64,000 bases of DNA from Bacillus_BA fengqiuensis (GCA_030813035.1 JAUSTV010000011.1); one strand, 5' to 3'; numbered from the stretch's first letter, positions 1 through 8,232 are shown. Numbers and translations: made by a program. The notes: a model not told the origin generated them from the letters alone.

Positions 1-14
1 TGAAATTTTTTTAC

Positions 15-23
15 TGTTATAAT
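15..23 (+). promoter_or_regulatory. Extended -10 promoter element upstream of the YhfH-like gene
   Basis: The bases TGTTATAAT form an extended -10 (TGN followed by a perfect TATAAT at 18-23). The -35 would lie before the window. It is 39 bases upstream of the first start codon, so it is the likely sigma-A promoter of the small gene at 62. Confidence 0.55.
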
Positions 24-61
24 ACAATGGATTTAACAAAACATAAATGGAGGTTGTGAAC

Positions 62-190
62 ATGCTAAATTTAGATTTTTACCGTAATTTACCGGAAAAG
101 GAATGCCGTGAGTGTGGAAGTCGAATTGAAGAACAGCATGAATCTTATTTATACGAATGTGAGCGTTGTATTGGAAAACATGAAGAATAG
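62..190 (+). CDS. yhfH: YhfH-like small zinc-finger protein (42 aa)
   Basis: A 42-residue open frame begins at ATG 62 after the ribosome binding site GGAGG at 50-54 and ends at TAG 190. The product begins MLNLDFYRNLPEKECRECGS and has two CxxC pairs (CREC near residue 15 and CERC near residue 33), so it probably binds one zinc ion. Start, length, the FYRNLPEK segment and the two Cys pairs match the YhfH family of small Bacillus proteins, whose function is not known. It has its own extended -10 promoter and a downstream terminator, so it is a single-gene transcript. The name rests on my memory of the family and not on a search. Confidence 0.75.
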   Translation: MLNLDFYRNLPEKECRECGSRIEEQHESYLYECERCIGKHEE

Positions 191-239
191 GTAACGGGAT
201 GGGATAAATATGAAAATAAAATTATTGATGCTTTAGCTA

Positions 240-275
240 GGCAGCCGACTGTACATGGTCAGCTGTCATTTTTTT
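240..275 (+). terminator. Rho-independent terminator after the YhfH-like gene
   Basis: The arms 240-249 and 258-267 pair over ten positions with one mismatch and one wobble, and seven T follow a single A. It lies 50 bases after the stop codon of the small gene. A second, weaker A/T-rich hairpin sits near 312-337. Confidence 0.65.
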
Positions 276-392
276 GCCCCAGTCTGTCTCCTCATCATGT
301 TTCCTTTCAATAAAAACCTCATTTTTAAGGGTTTTTTCATATGACAATCCATGGTATCCTTTAGAACAGGAAAACTTTTTTAGGGGGAAACA

Positions 393-1448
393 ATGGTAGT
401 GGATAAAAAGCTTTCTTGTTCGGATGTAGATTTGGAAACGATTGCTCCCATTTTAGAAGAACATGGGGGAAACCACGTTGCCCATTTGATTTTTCTGAAA
501 GATAAAAGGATTTATATGGCGGCTAATGGTCAAGTAATCATTTCCTATCAAAAGATAGGGAATAAGTTTGTTGTACTGGGAGATCCGATCGGAAAAAAGG
601 AATATTTAGCAGATGCGATCAAGGAGTTTGAAGTATTTAGTACTTCATCCGGGCATATTCCGATTTATTATCAAATAAGCGCCGGACTTTTGTCTCACTA
701 TCATGAAGTGGGGTACCGGTTCTTTAAACTGGGAGAAGAAGCCATTGTCAATTTGGAAGACTTCACCTTGGAAGGAAAAAAAGGCGCAAGATTAAGAACA
801 AGACGAAACAAGTTCATCAAACAAGGTTATCAGTTCAATGTGCTGAGACCGCCGTATTCAGAGGCGCTTCTTGATGAGCTGCGGCATGTGTCGGATTCAT
901 GGTTAAGCAACCGAAAAGAGAAATGTTTTTCGGTCAGCTTTTTCTCTGAACAATATGTATCCCGGTTTCCGGTGTCGATCCTTCAAAATCCTGAAGGAGA
1001 AATCATTGCGTTTGCCACTTTGGCAAGCGACCATACAAACGGTGAACAACTGCTCACCATCGATCTCATGAGGCATATAGCCGACAGACCGCATGGGACA
1101 ATGGATATGTTGTTCATTTCGATTTTATTTTGGGCAAAGGAAAACGGATATGACCGCTGCAGCTTAGGCATGGCCCCTCTCGCCAATGTTGGGACGTATT
1201 CTTCTTCGTTCTTTCATGAAAAGCTGGCTCGGCTCGTGTTCCGTTACGGTGACGCCTTTTATAAGTTTCGCGGCTTGCATGAATATAAAGGCAAGTTTGC
1301 GGATGCGTGGGAGCCAAAGTATTTAGCCTATAAAAAATCACCTTTTATGGTCGTCATTACCCAACTCTTTTTATTAATTCACCGGAACAAATTCAAGCTT
1401 GACTCTGAGATTCCGAAATTTCAGATGAAGAATAGAAAAATTGGTTAA
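393..1448 (+). CDS. Stand-alone MprF-type phosphatidylglycerol lysyltransferase domain protein (DUF2156)
   Basis: The 351-residue product matches the C-terminal catalytic half of MprF, which transfers an amino acid from aminoacyl-tRNA to phosphatidylglycerol. Recognisable blocks are GGNHVAHLIFLKDKR (about residues 25-39), VVLGDPIG (61-68), GYRFFKLGEEAIV (107-119), RTRRNKF (135-141), TIDLMRH (223-229), GTMDMLF (236-242) and LGMAPLANVGT (258-268). The long multi-helix flippase half that precedes this domain in full MprF (about 850 residues) is absent, and no membrane segments are coded upstream. The gene has its own ribosome binding site (AGGGGG at 381-386) and ATG start, so it is not simply a truncated 3' end. 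Whether it still acts on lipid, or on a soluble acceptor, cannot be told. Confidence 0.82.
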   Translation: MVVDKKLSCSDVDLETIAPILEEHGGNHVAHLIFLKDKRIYMAANGQVIISYQKIGNKFVVLGDPIGKKEYLADAIKEFEVFSTSSGHIPIYYQISAGLLSHYHEVGYRFFKLGEEAIVNLEDFTLEGKKGARLRTRRNKFIKQGYQFNVLRPPYSEALLDELRHVSDSWLSNRKEKCFSVSFFSEQYVSRFPVSILQNPEGEIIAFATLASDHTNGEQLLTIDLMRHIADRPHGTMDMLFISILFWAKENGYDRCSLGMAPLANVGTYSSSFFHEKLARLVFRYGDAFYKFRGLHEYKGKFADAWEPKYLAYKKSPFMVVITQLFLLIHRNKFKLDSEIPKFQMKNRKIG

Positions 1449-1525
1449 CTATCTATCATTGTCAGTCACTGCCTATTAAGATATATGATGTTGAATGTAA
1501 GTATGCTATTTCATATGTGCAATTG

Positions 1526-1622
1526 AAAAGCCCTGTTACGAAATCCTTGATTTTTATGACAGGGCCTTTTAGGAGGATGTATCAAAAGGGTTGCTCTTTA
1601 CTCTTTTGACACATCCTCTTTC
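1526..1622. repeat. Two-hairpin intergenic repeat, copy A
   Basis: Hairpin one spans about 1526-1570 (CCCTGT against ACAGGG). Hairpin two spans 1573-1618, a 16-bp stem with one mismatch whose arms read GAGGATGTATCAAAAG and CTTTTGACACATCCTC, followed by a T-rich run, so it can serve as a terminator for the preceding gene. The same two-hairpin arrangement with related sequence occurs at 19309-19416 and, inverted, at 19773-19872. Confidence 0.65.
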
Positions 1623-1757
1623 TTTTTTATGTCTTTTATCCAGTAATCAAATTTTCAACGATTGAAGTTTCACTTTGTGGGGATAATAACCAGCAAATAA
1701 TGGATGAAAGAAACATCTGACGAGAGAATGAGAAAAGAAGCTGGAAGGGGAGTCAGA

Positions 1758-3344
1758 ATGAGAAGGTTGAAAATCAGAAAGCTGCTCACAAATAAAGAAC
1801 CCCTAAAGCAAAAGCCGCGTCCGGAACAAAAAGAACAAGAGAGTAAGCCCTCTCAAAGGTTGTATTCTAATCTAGAGGATAACCTTTGTGAACTTAAAGA
1901 CCAATTCTCCAATTGTTCTGACGTGGTGCTAAGACCTTTGTCGATTAATGATCATAAAGCTCTAATGGTCTATATTGAGGGAATCATCGATACGAATAGT
2001 ATTCAACTCCATGCCATTCATCAAGTATTATCCGAATGGAAAAATGACAAGGTAACAACGGAAACACTAAAAGAAGAAATTGTGGCCGTCGGCCGGGTAG
2101 CGGAAACAGAAAAAATGGATGACCTGATTAAACAAGTATTAAGCGGGAGTACGGCCCTTTTAGTTGATCAAGCAGAGAAGGCCCTTATTCTTGATGCCAA
2201 GGGAGGAGTAAGGAGAGCAGTCTCTGAACCGGAAACAGAAACGGCTATCCGCGGTCCAAGGGAAGGGTTCACCGAAAATATCGGTGTAAATACAGCCTTG
2301 GTTCGCCAGAAGATTCGCTCCACCCGGCTTAAAATCGTATCAAAAGAAGTGGGGAAAGAAACACAAACAAGTATAGCGGTGTTATACATGGAAGGTCTGG
2401 CAAAGAAAGAGCTGGTAGAGGAAGTTTTAAATAGAATCGAGCGAATCGAGATTGACGGAGTACTTGAGAGCGGATATTTGGAGGAGCTGATAGAGGATAG
2501 TCCCTGGAGTGTCTTTCCTCAGATTCAAAATACCGAAAGGCCGGATACGGTTGCCGGGAATTTATTGGAGGGCCGGGTGGCCATCATGGTCAATGGAACT
2601 CCGTTCTGTCTCATTATGCCGGTTACCTTCTGGCAGTTTATGCAGGCGACGGAGGATTACTATCACCGCTTTCACATTTCGGTTTTTCTGAGATTGCTGA
2701 GGATCGCCTTTATTTTCGTTGCATTATTGCTGCCAGCTGTTTATATCGCTGTCTCTACATTCCACCAAGAAATGATTCCGACAAGTTTGCTGTTTAGCAT
2801 TGCGGCCAGCAGGGAAGCCATTCCTTTTCCGGTCTTTGTCGAAGCCATGATCATGGAAATATCCTTTGAAGCGTTAAGGGAGGCCGGTATACGGCTGCCA
2901 AAAATTGTTGGACAGGCGGTTAGCATACTCGGGGCGCTGGTGATTGGACAGGCAGCCGTTGAAGCCGGGATTGTGTCCGCGCCAATTGTCATTATCGTGT
3001 CTGTTACAGGGATTGCTTCTTTTACGATCCCAAGGTTCAATATGTCGATTACAATCAGGTTGTTAAGGTTTCCGTTCATGATATTGGCTGCCATAATGGG
3101 GGCGTTTGGTATCGTATTAGGTTTATTAATTCTTCTTACTCATTTATGTAAGCTCCGTTCATTCGGGGTTCCATATTTGTCACCTGTTGCTCCTCTTGAA
3201 GTCGACGAACTTAAGGACATTTTTATCCGCAGCCCTTGGTGGGCGATGAAAGCGCGTCCTAACGAACTTGTGACGGGAAATATAAAAAGGCAATCTTCTA
3301 ACTTAATGCCATCCCCTAAAAAGGGAGGGGATTCTCTTGATTAA
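1758..3344 (+). CDS. GerA-family spore germination receptor subunit A
   Basis: This is the A subunit of a nutrient germinant receptor in the spore inner membrane. Residues 1 to about 250 form the soluble N-terminal domain, including SINDHKALMVYIEGIID and the signature VRGPREGF-like segment (here IRGPREGFTENIGVNTALVRQKIR). Several membrane helices follow from about residue 290 (LRIAFIFVALLLPAVYIAV, then the conserved SREAIPFPVFVEAMIMEISFEALREAG and GQAVSILGALVIGQAAVEAG). I start at ATG 1758, which has a strong GGAAGGGGAG site; an in-frame ATG at 1704 has none. It overlaps the next gene by 8 bases if that gene uses TTG 3337. No sigma-G promoter could be recognised with confidence. Confidence 0.92.
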   Translation: MRRLKIRKLLTNKEPLKQKPRPEQKEQESKPSQRLYSNLEDNLCELKDQFSNCSDVVLRPLSINDHKALMVYIEGIIDTNSIQLHAIHQVLSEWKNDKVTTETLKEEIVAVGRVAETEKMDDLIKQVLSGSTALLVDQAEKALILDAKGGVRRAVSEPETETAIRGPREGFTENIGVNTALVRQKIRSTRLKIVSKEVGKETQTSIAVLYMEGLAKKELVEEVLNRIERIEIDGVLESGYLEELIEDSPWSVFPQIQNTERPDTVAGNLLEGRVAIMVNGTPFCLIMPVTFWQFMQATEDYYHRFHISVFLRLLRIAFIFVALLLPAVYIAVSTFHQEMIPTSLLFSIAASREAIPFPVFVEAMIMEISFEALREAGIRLPKIVGQAVSILGALVIGQAAVEAGIVSAPIVIIVSVTGIASFTIPRFNMSITIRLLRFPFMILAAIMGAFGIVLGLLILLTHLCKLRSFGVPYLSPVAPLEVDELKDIFIRSPWWAMKARPNELVTGNIKRQSSNLMPSPKKGGDSLD

Positions 3345-4518
3345 GGAGAAGAGTGTGAAAATGAAAATCCGCTATTTCATGATCATATCGGCCTGTTTCA
3401 TGTTGCTTACAGGCTGCTGGGACCGAAAAGAAATAAACGATATTGCGTTTGTTACGGCCACCGGGTTTGATAAAAAGGGAGAGAATGAATATCAAATGTC
3501 TGTACAAGTACCTCTCCCAGGCGGCATGGGCGGTGCCGGCTCAAGCGGGGGAGGAGGAGGAACAGGAGGGAATAAATCCTTTTATGTCGATTCCGAAATA
3601 GGACGCAATATTCGTGAAAGTAATGACAAGCTGCAAAAACGAATGTCCAGAACACTGTATTATGCCCATAGAAGGGTATTGATTGTTGGGGATGACCTGG
3701 CAAAGCAAGGGTTTCAAAATATATTGGATATCGTCGCCCTTCAGCCGCAGTCCCGTTTATCTGCTTATATATTGGTTTCAAAAGGGAATGCAGCCAAGCT
3801 TTTAAATACGCAAACCCATTTGGAGAAAATCCCGACTGAAGCGATAAGGGAGATGGACAAAACAGGACTTGGCATTACCGTGAAAGAGACGATTATGGAT
3901 TTAAAAAGGAACGGAGTCGACCCTGTACTTCCTGTGGTAGAAATCGAGAAAACAAACACGGGCAAAGAGAAGGAGAATAAGGGCGAGCTCGCCATACGAA
4001 GGATAGGGATCTTCAAAGATGATAAACTGGCTTTTATAACGAACGAAAGTGAAACGGCCGGAATAATATGGCTTGTTAGAGAAATGGTAAATAAGGGTAT
4101 TACCTTTCCAGTCCGAAAGAATGAGGAGCTGAATGTTCGAATTATTGAGGAAAAACTGCGCTACTCCCATAAAATAGTGGGAAATACTCCACAATTGACC
4201 ATCCATGTAAGAACGAAAGGGGTACTGGAGGAGAATGAGCCCAATCTTATCATGGCAGATCAAAAAACATACGAAATGGTCAAAGAAAAGATGGAAAAGG
4301 CCATTCAAAAACAAATCAAGGATATTGTGGACCACTCAAAATCAGAGGGAATCGATTCATTTGGCTTTGGCTGGCATTTATATCGAAAGGAAAATCGTTT
4401 ATGGGAAAAAGAGTGGAAACAGAGGTGGAGAGAAATGCTTCCGGATGTGAAGGTGGATATTCAAGTTCATGCAGATATCCAGCGGGTAACAAATACCGGA
4501 TTGGATTTAAAGGGCTGA
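3337..4518 (+). CDS. Ger(x)C family germination receptor lipoprotein, subunit C
   Basis: The product is the lipoprotein subunit of the germinant receptor. A basic start and hydrophobic stretch end in the lipobox LTGC followed by WDRKEINDIAFV, the usual GerC opening. The rest shows the GerC layout, including RRVLIVGDDLAKQGFQNILD and a C-terminal half with DHSKSEGIDSFGFGWHLYRK. A Gly-rich insert (GGMGGAGSSGGGGGTGG) near residue 60 is unusual. Two starts are plausible: TTG 3337 after GGGAGGGG, overlapping the A subunit by 8 bases, or ATG 3361 / GTG 3355 after AAGGAGA. Both leave the lipobox intact. The gene is translationally coupled to its neighbours. Confidence 0.9.
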   Translation: MIKEKSVKMKIRYFMIISACFMLLTGCWDRKEINDIAFVTATGFDKKGENEYQMSVQVPLPGGMGGAGSSGGGGGTGGNKSFYVDSEIGRNIRESNDKLQKRMSRTLYYAHRRVLIVGDDLAKQGFQNILDIVALQPQSRLSAYILVSKGNAAKLLNTQTHLEKIPTEAIREMDKTGLGITVKETIMDLKRNGVDPVLPVVEIEKTNTGKEKENKGELAIRRIGIFKDDKLAFITNESETAGIIWLVREMVNKGITFPVRKNEELNVRIIEEKLRYSHKIVGNTPQLTIHVRTKGVLEENEPNLIMADQKTYEMVKEKMEKAIQKQIKDIVDHSKSEGIDSFGFGWHLYRKENRLWEKEWKQRWREMLPDVKVDIQVHADIQRVTNTGLDLKG

Positions 4519-4522
4519 GCAC

Positions 4523-4744
4523 ATGACGGGAATCGTTTTAGTTGCCGTTGTCCTGGTAGTCGTTTTAGTCATAAATGGCCGTATAGAGGAGCAGTCTTTT
4601 TTTGAGGACAAGGTTCTTCTGGCATTGTCTTTTATCGTCCTTCTCATGTCCCTTCCTTTCGTTTTGGACATACATTTAGGCGGGTTTATCCAATTATTGA
4701 ATCAATTCTTTGGTACTTTAACAAAAATGGTGGTGCGTCTATGA
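4523..4744 (+). CDS. Small two-helix membrane protein of the germination operon (D-subunit-like)
   Basis: The 73-residue product has two predicted membrane helices (about residues 2-17 and 32-49) joined by a polar loop NGRIEEQSFFEDK. Small two-helix proteins of this kind are often coded inside gerA-type operons and are called D subunits; some modulate receptor activity. It begins 4 bases after the C subunit stop and overlaps the next gene by four bases (ATGA), so it is translated as part of this operon. Confidence 0.75.
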   Translation: MTGIVLVAVVLVVVLVINGRIEEQSFFEDKVLLALSFIVLLMSLPFVLDIHLGGFIQLLNQFFGTLTKMVVRL

Positions 4745-5829
4745 AACCTCAAATTTCAACCATCCAGTATGCGGTATTAATCGTCAATTTTATTTTAAGT
4801 GGAACCCTGCTCAGTCTGCCGCAGGTTCTTACAGATATAAATGGGCAAAACGTGTGGATTCTCCCCATCATCGCTCTTCCTTTTGGATTTGCCGTAATAT
4901 GGATAGGATTAGGTAAAAGAGAATCGGTATGGATCCAATTGTATTCAGAGGAGGGGAGAGGAACAATCATAAAAAAAGGATGGGCCCTCCTTTTTCTCCT
5001 TTTTCTATTTTTATTGTTCATCAAGGATTTGAGAGCCTTATCTAACTTCATTGGGGCAGTCTTGCTGCCGACAACCCCGATTCCTGTCGTGACCCTCTTC
5101 TCCGTCCTAACCTTATGTTATATTACATGGTCGGGCTTAGAAGTCATCGCAAGGGTAACCAGCATCCATTTCTTTGTGTTCGGGTTCATCCTTTTTTCTT
5201 TGCCTTTCATGCTAATAAACGAGATCAGCTTTTCCAATTTTCAACCAGTACTGAGAATGGAGAGAATCTCAAATTTGTTCCAAGGTACTTTTTTTCTTTT
5301 ATCATGGGTTGGCGAAATGGTGATATTGCTGCTTTTTGCCGGTTTTGTAAACCCGGCTGCGAAAGCAAAAAAAGCGGCAAGCTGGGGAGTGGCCATCGGT
5401 TTGCTCTATTTAACGATTTTACTCGTATTAGATATTGCTGTTTTAGGGGCAGATATTGTGAAATCCTCATCTTATCCCAATTACACACTTATTCAAGAAA
5501 TCAACATTACTGATTTTTTGGATCGTTTAGATTTAGCGATTTTATCAATTTGGGTGCCGACACTTATCTGCAAGCTCGCTCTTACCCTTTATGGAATAAA
5601 TTGTGTGGCAGGCCTTTTGACGAAGAGAAAGGCAAAACTTACCATGATTCCCGTTTCTCTTTTACTAGGGATATTATCTATTCTGCTGTTTGAAGATAAT
5701 GTTACACACCAGGAGTTTTCTTTTTATGCATGGGCTTCGCTCGGCCTGATACTAGAACTGTTGATTATTGCAGGTTATATGCTCATAAGAAGGATTCAAA
5801 TGAAAAAGAAAGACCAGCTTGCTAAATAA
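4741..5829 (+). CDS. GerB-family germination permease, subunit B
   Basis: The 362-residue product has about ten hydrophobic helices and no signal peptide, as expected of the APC-superfamily B subunit that binds the germinant. It begins MKPQISTIQYAVLIVNFILSGTLLSLP, like other GerB proteins, and ends in a short basic tail (RRIQMKKKDQLAK). The start ATG overlaps the stop of the small D-like gene by four bases. The order here is A, C, D-like, B, a permuted order compared with the A-B-C order of the classic gerA operon. The germinant cannot be predicted. Confidence 0.9.
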   Translation: MKPQISTIQYAVLIVNFILSGTLLSLPQVLTDINGQNVWILPIIALPFGFAVIWIGLGKRESVWIQLYSEEGRGTIIKKGWALLFLLFLFLLFIKDLRALSNFIGAVLLPTTPIPVVTLFSVLTLCYITWSGLEVIARVTSIHFFVFGFILFSLPFMLINEISFSNFQPVLRMERISNLFQGTFFLLSWVGEMVILLLFAGFVNPAAKAKKAASWGVAIGLLYLTILLVLDIAVLGADIVKSSSYPNYTLIQEINITDFLDRLDLAILSIWVPTLICKLALTLYGINCVAGLLTKRKAKLTMIPVSLLLGILSILLFEDNVTHQEFSFYAWASLGLILELLIIAGYMLIRRIQMKKKDQLAK

Positions 5830-5971
5830 TGGGGGAACGATAAGAAAGGCTTATAAAGCCAACTTCCAGCAGCGGGGATAAAGGCCTTTCGTTGATGGAA
5901 GTTTCTTTTCTAATGGTTCTTTTCTAAAAGATTGTTGTTTTTAGATAGGTTTCTTGAAAGATAAGCGTTTA

Positions 5972-6104
5972 AGGTTGGTTGGAGCGGAAGGTGCGAGACT
6001 CCTGCGGGAGCAGCGGGATAGGTGAGACCCCACAGGCTGTAAGCCGAGGAGGCTCACCGCACGCCCCGCGGAAAGCGAGCAACCTGGAGCGGAAATCAAC
6101 CACT
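5972..6104. repeat. Bacillaceae GC-rich structured intergenic repeat
   Basis: About 130 bases that are much richer in GC than the flanks. It begins GGTTGGTTGGAGCGGAA and ends GGAGCGGAAATCAACC, so GGAGCGGAA recurs at both ends and GGTTG/CAACC is inverted. In between are CTCCTGCGGGAGCAGCGGG and CCCCGCGGAAAGCGAGC segments able to fold into long hairpins. I recall near-identical blocks between genes in many Bacillus genomes. It codes for nothing convincing. The rest of 5830-6190 holds a short inverted repeat (AACTTCCA / TGGAAGTT) and no gene. Confidence 0.7.
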
Positions 6105-6194
6105 CCCCATTACTTGTTAAATAGCAACAAAGTTTGCGAAAACAGCCTTTCTAATAAATAGTTAGGATGAACTGAAAAAAATTGAAAAAATGAA

Positions 6195-6223
6195 TTGACC
6201 GATTAACCGCTTTCATATATACT
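6195..6223 (+). promoter_or_regulatory. Sigma-A promoter of the LacI-family gene
   Basis: A -35 TTGACC (6195-6200) and a -10 TATACT (6218-6223) are separated by 17 bases. The spacer carries GATTAACCGCTTTC, a degenerate relative of the palindromic operator found just downstream, which points to autoregulation. Confidence 0.7.
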
Positions 6224-6235
6224 GAACTCAAATCA

Positions 6236-6251
6236 AGTTAACCGTTTAACT
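6236..6251. promoter_or_regulatory. LacI-family operator before the regulator gene
   Basis: AGTTAACCGTTTAACT is a 16-base palindrome with one mismatched pair around the central CG typical of LacI-family sites. It starts 12 bases after the -10 and ends 9 bases before the start codon, so binding would block transcription of the regulator itself. It is nearly the same as the operators at 7344 and 7387. Confidence 0.75.
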
Positions 6252-6260
6252 GGAGGGGAC

Positions 6261-7298
6261 ATGAAGCAAAAAGTCACAATACGCGATGTCGCCAAATATG
6301 CAGGAGTATCAGCTGCTACCGTTTCTTATGTCATCAATGGCGTGAATAAAGTGTCCGGCGAAACGAAGGAACGAGTGCTGAAGGCGATTAAAGAGCTCAA
6401 TTATCATCCCGATTTTACGGCGATTAGCTTGTCAAAGAAAAAATCAAACATGTTGGGTGTCATGATTCCTCTAGTCGATGATTCGCTTGCCCCTGTTTTT
6501 AAAGGCAATCATTATTACAGCGAATTGATTAGCGGGATTGAATATGTATCGCGAAAGAGAGGCTATGATTTTCTCATTTCCGGTATAGGGAAACCCGAAG
6601 ATTGCAAAGGTTGGGTTACAAAGCGGAATCTAGATGGTCTCATCTTTTTGAACTCGTTTCCTCAAACCATATTTGAAGAAATGAAAGCGTTGTCTATCCC
6701 ATTGGCTTTAATTGATACGTATGAAGAATACGCGGGGTTGTATCATAATATTCGAATTGACGATGAACAAGGCGGGTATTTGGCCGCCAAACATTTGATT
6801 GAGCTGGGACACCGCTCATTAGGTTTTGTCGCCCCGGTTCTCGGAGGAGCGATAGATGGCAACCGGGTTCGCGGATTTAAGCGAGCGATGCGGGAAGCCA
6901 ATCTTTCATTGAATGAACACCATATCATTGAAGCAAAAGAAAGCTCCTTTGAAAAGGGATATGAAATCGGGCTCCAAATGGCTCGTTCAAATGAAGAAGT
7001 GACGGGCGTGTTTGTCAGTTCAGATATCCTGGCATTGGGAATGATTAAAGCGTTGAAAGAATGCCAAAAGGAAGTACCTGATGATTACTCGGTTGTCGGC
7101 TTTGATGATTTGATCATTAGTATGTATGCTTCCCCAAGCTTAACCACGATCAGGCAAGATGTATTCCAAAAAGGAGTCATTGCAGCCCAGACGTTGATTG
7201 ACGCCATTGAGGGCAATGTTCGAGCGGCTGAAACGATTACACTTCCTGTGGAATTAGTCGTAAGGGGTTCGACCAAAAAAATGAATCAAAAGGTATAA
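6261..7298 (+). CDS. LacI-family transcriptional regulator
   Basis: The 345-residue product has the LacI helix-turn-helix at residues 4-24 (TIRDVAKYAGVSAATVSYVIN) with the hinge near residues 45-60, followed by a periplasmic-binding-type sensor domain (GVMIPL to the end; VSSDILALGMIKALKE and VPDDYSVVGFDD are typical). It probably represses the ThuA/Gfo/isomerase operon that follows and itself: near-identical palindromes around GTTAACCGGTTAAC lie before both transcription units. The start ATG follows GGAGGGG. The inducer is unknown, presumably a sugar or a product of the adjacent pathway. Confidence 0.93.
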   Translation: MKQKVTIRDVAKYAGVSAATVSYVINGVNKVSGETKERVLKAIKELNYHPDFTAISLSKKKSNMLGVMIPLVDDSLAPVFKGNHYYSELISGIEYVSRKRGYDFLISGIGKPEDCKGWVTKRNLDGLIFLNSFPQTIFEEMKALSIPLALIDTYEEYAGLYHNIRIDDEQGGYLAAKHLIELGHRSLGFVAPVLGGAIDGNRVRGFKRAMREANLSLNEHHIIEAKESSFEKGYEIGLQMARSNEEVTGVFVSSDILALGMIKALKECQKEVPDDYSVVGFDDLIISMYASPSLTTIRQDVFQKGVIAAQTLIDAIEGNVRAAETITLPVELVVRGSTKKMNQKV

Positions 7299-7343
7299 AC
7301 CATATCTTTTGGTTCATCCTACTGATGACAGTGTTTTATTTCG

Positions 7344-7363
7344 ATAGTTAACCGGTTAACTAT
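7344..7363. promoter_or_regulatory. LacI-family operator 1 of the ThuA operon (perfect 20-bp palindrome)
   Basis: ATAGTTAACCGGTTAACTAT is a perfect palindrome with the central CpG of LacI-family operators. It sits in the 161-base gap between the regulator and the operon it probably controls. Its centre is 40 bp from that of the second site at 7387-7400, close to four helical turns. Confidence 0.82.
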
Positions 7364-7386
7364 TAAACTCAAATTATTTTTTATAA

Positions 7387-7400
7387 GGTTAACCGGTTCA
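7387..7400. promoter_or_regulatory. LacI-family operator 2 of the ThuA operon
   Basis: GGTTAACCGGTTCA keeps the core TTAACCGGTT of the upstream palindrome, with the outer half weaker on the right. Two sites on the same face of the helix would allow cooperative binding or looping. No confident -35/-10 pair could be fixed between the sites and the first gene. Confidence 0.72.
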
Positions 7401-7459
7401 ATTTTAATAGATAACTAGTATTGATACTTATACATTTTAAAAAAGGACAGGTGTTGAAC

Positions 7460-8182
7460 ATGTTAAAAGTAACAGTATGGAATGAAAATCGTCACGAGCA
7501 AAAAAATCCGGTTGTACGCGATATTTATCCTGAAGGCATTCACGGTGCCATCGCAGCGTTTTTAAAGGAAGAGGGATTTGAAGTCGGAACAGCTACACTC
7601 GATGAGCCGGAACACGGTTTAACTGACGAAGTATTAAACAGCACAGATGTATTAATTTGGTGGGGACATCTTGCTCACGGAGAAGTAAAAGATGAAATCG
7701 TTCAAAAAGTGCAGCAGCGTGTTCTTGACGGCATGGGGCTGATCGTTCTTCACTCCGGCCATTTCTCTAAAATCTTCAAAACATTGATGGGGACAAGCTG
7801 CGATTTGAAATGGCGTGAAGCAGATGATAGAGAGCGTCTTTGGGTTGTATCGCCTAGCCATCCGATCGCAGAGGGAATCGGCGAATACATCGAATTGGAA
7901 AAAGAAGAAATGTACGGCGAGCACTTTGACATCCCGGCACCGGACGAGCTTATTTTCACAAGCTGGTTTGAAGGCGGAGAAGTGTTCCGCAGCGGCTGCA
8001 CATACCAACGCGGCAACGGAAAAGTATTCTACTTCAGACCAGGCCATGAAACATACCCGACTTATCATAATAAAGAAATTCAACGCGTTATTATCAACAG
8101 CGTAAAATGGGCAAAACCGGTTGACCGCAAGCGTCCGGTATACGGCAATGCAAAGCCGCTTGAAACGATTTCAGCTAAATAA
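7460..8182 (+). CDS. ThuA-like protein (trehalose-utilisation family, class I glutamine amidotransferase fold)
   Basis: The 240-residue product belongs to the ThuA family: MLKVTVWNENRHEQKNPVVRDIYPEGIHGAIAAFL at the start, DVLIWWGHLAHGEV near residues 63-76, LIVLHSGHFSKIFKTLMGT near 94-112 and KVFYFRPGHETYPTYHN near 190-206. Rhizobial ThuA/ThuB oxidise and use trehalose through 3-keto sugars; in many bacteria ThuA-like genes sit with Gfo/Idh/MocA dehydrogenases, as here. I start at ATG 7460 after AAAAGGACAGGTG; the in-frame TTG at 7421 adds 13 unlikely residues. It opens a four-gene operon and lies behind two LacI-type operators. Confidence 0.88.
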   Translation: MLKVTVWNENRHEQKNPVVRDIYPEGIHGAIAAFLKEEGFEVGTATLDEPEHGLTDEVLNSTDVLIWWGHLAHGEVKDEIVQKVQQRVLDGMGLIVLHSGHFSKIFKTLMGTSCDLKWREADDRERLWVVSPSHPIAEGIGEYIELEKEEMYGEHFDIPAPDELIFTSWFEGGEVFRSGCTYQRGNGKVFYFRPGHETYPTYHNKEIQRVIINSVKWAKPVDRKRPVYGNAKPLETISAK

Positions 8183-8194
8183 GTAAACAATAAC

Positions 8195-8232
8195 TTCATT
8201 TGATAAGAGCAAAAATGCTCTTATCAAATGAA
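8195..8232. other. Perfect 17-bp hairpin between ThuA and the first Gfo gene
   Basis: The arms 8195-8211 and 8216-8232 pair without a mismatch around an AAAA loop. No T run follows, so this is not a standard terminator. It lies in a 195-base gap inside an apparent operon. It could stabilise or process the mRNA, uncoupling the abundance of ThuA from the later genes. Confidence 0.6.

Noticed and set aside
5979..6161. 60-residue frame within the GC-rich repeat
   Set aside because: The frame follows from the base composition of the repeat; such repeats occur between genes with stops in varying frames.
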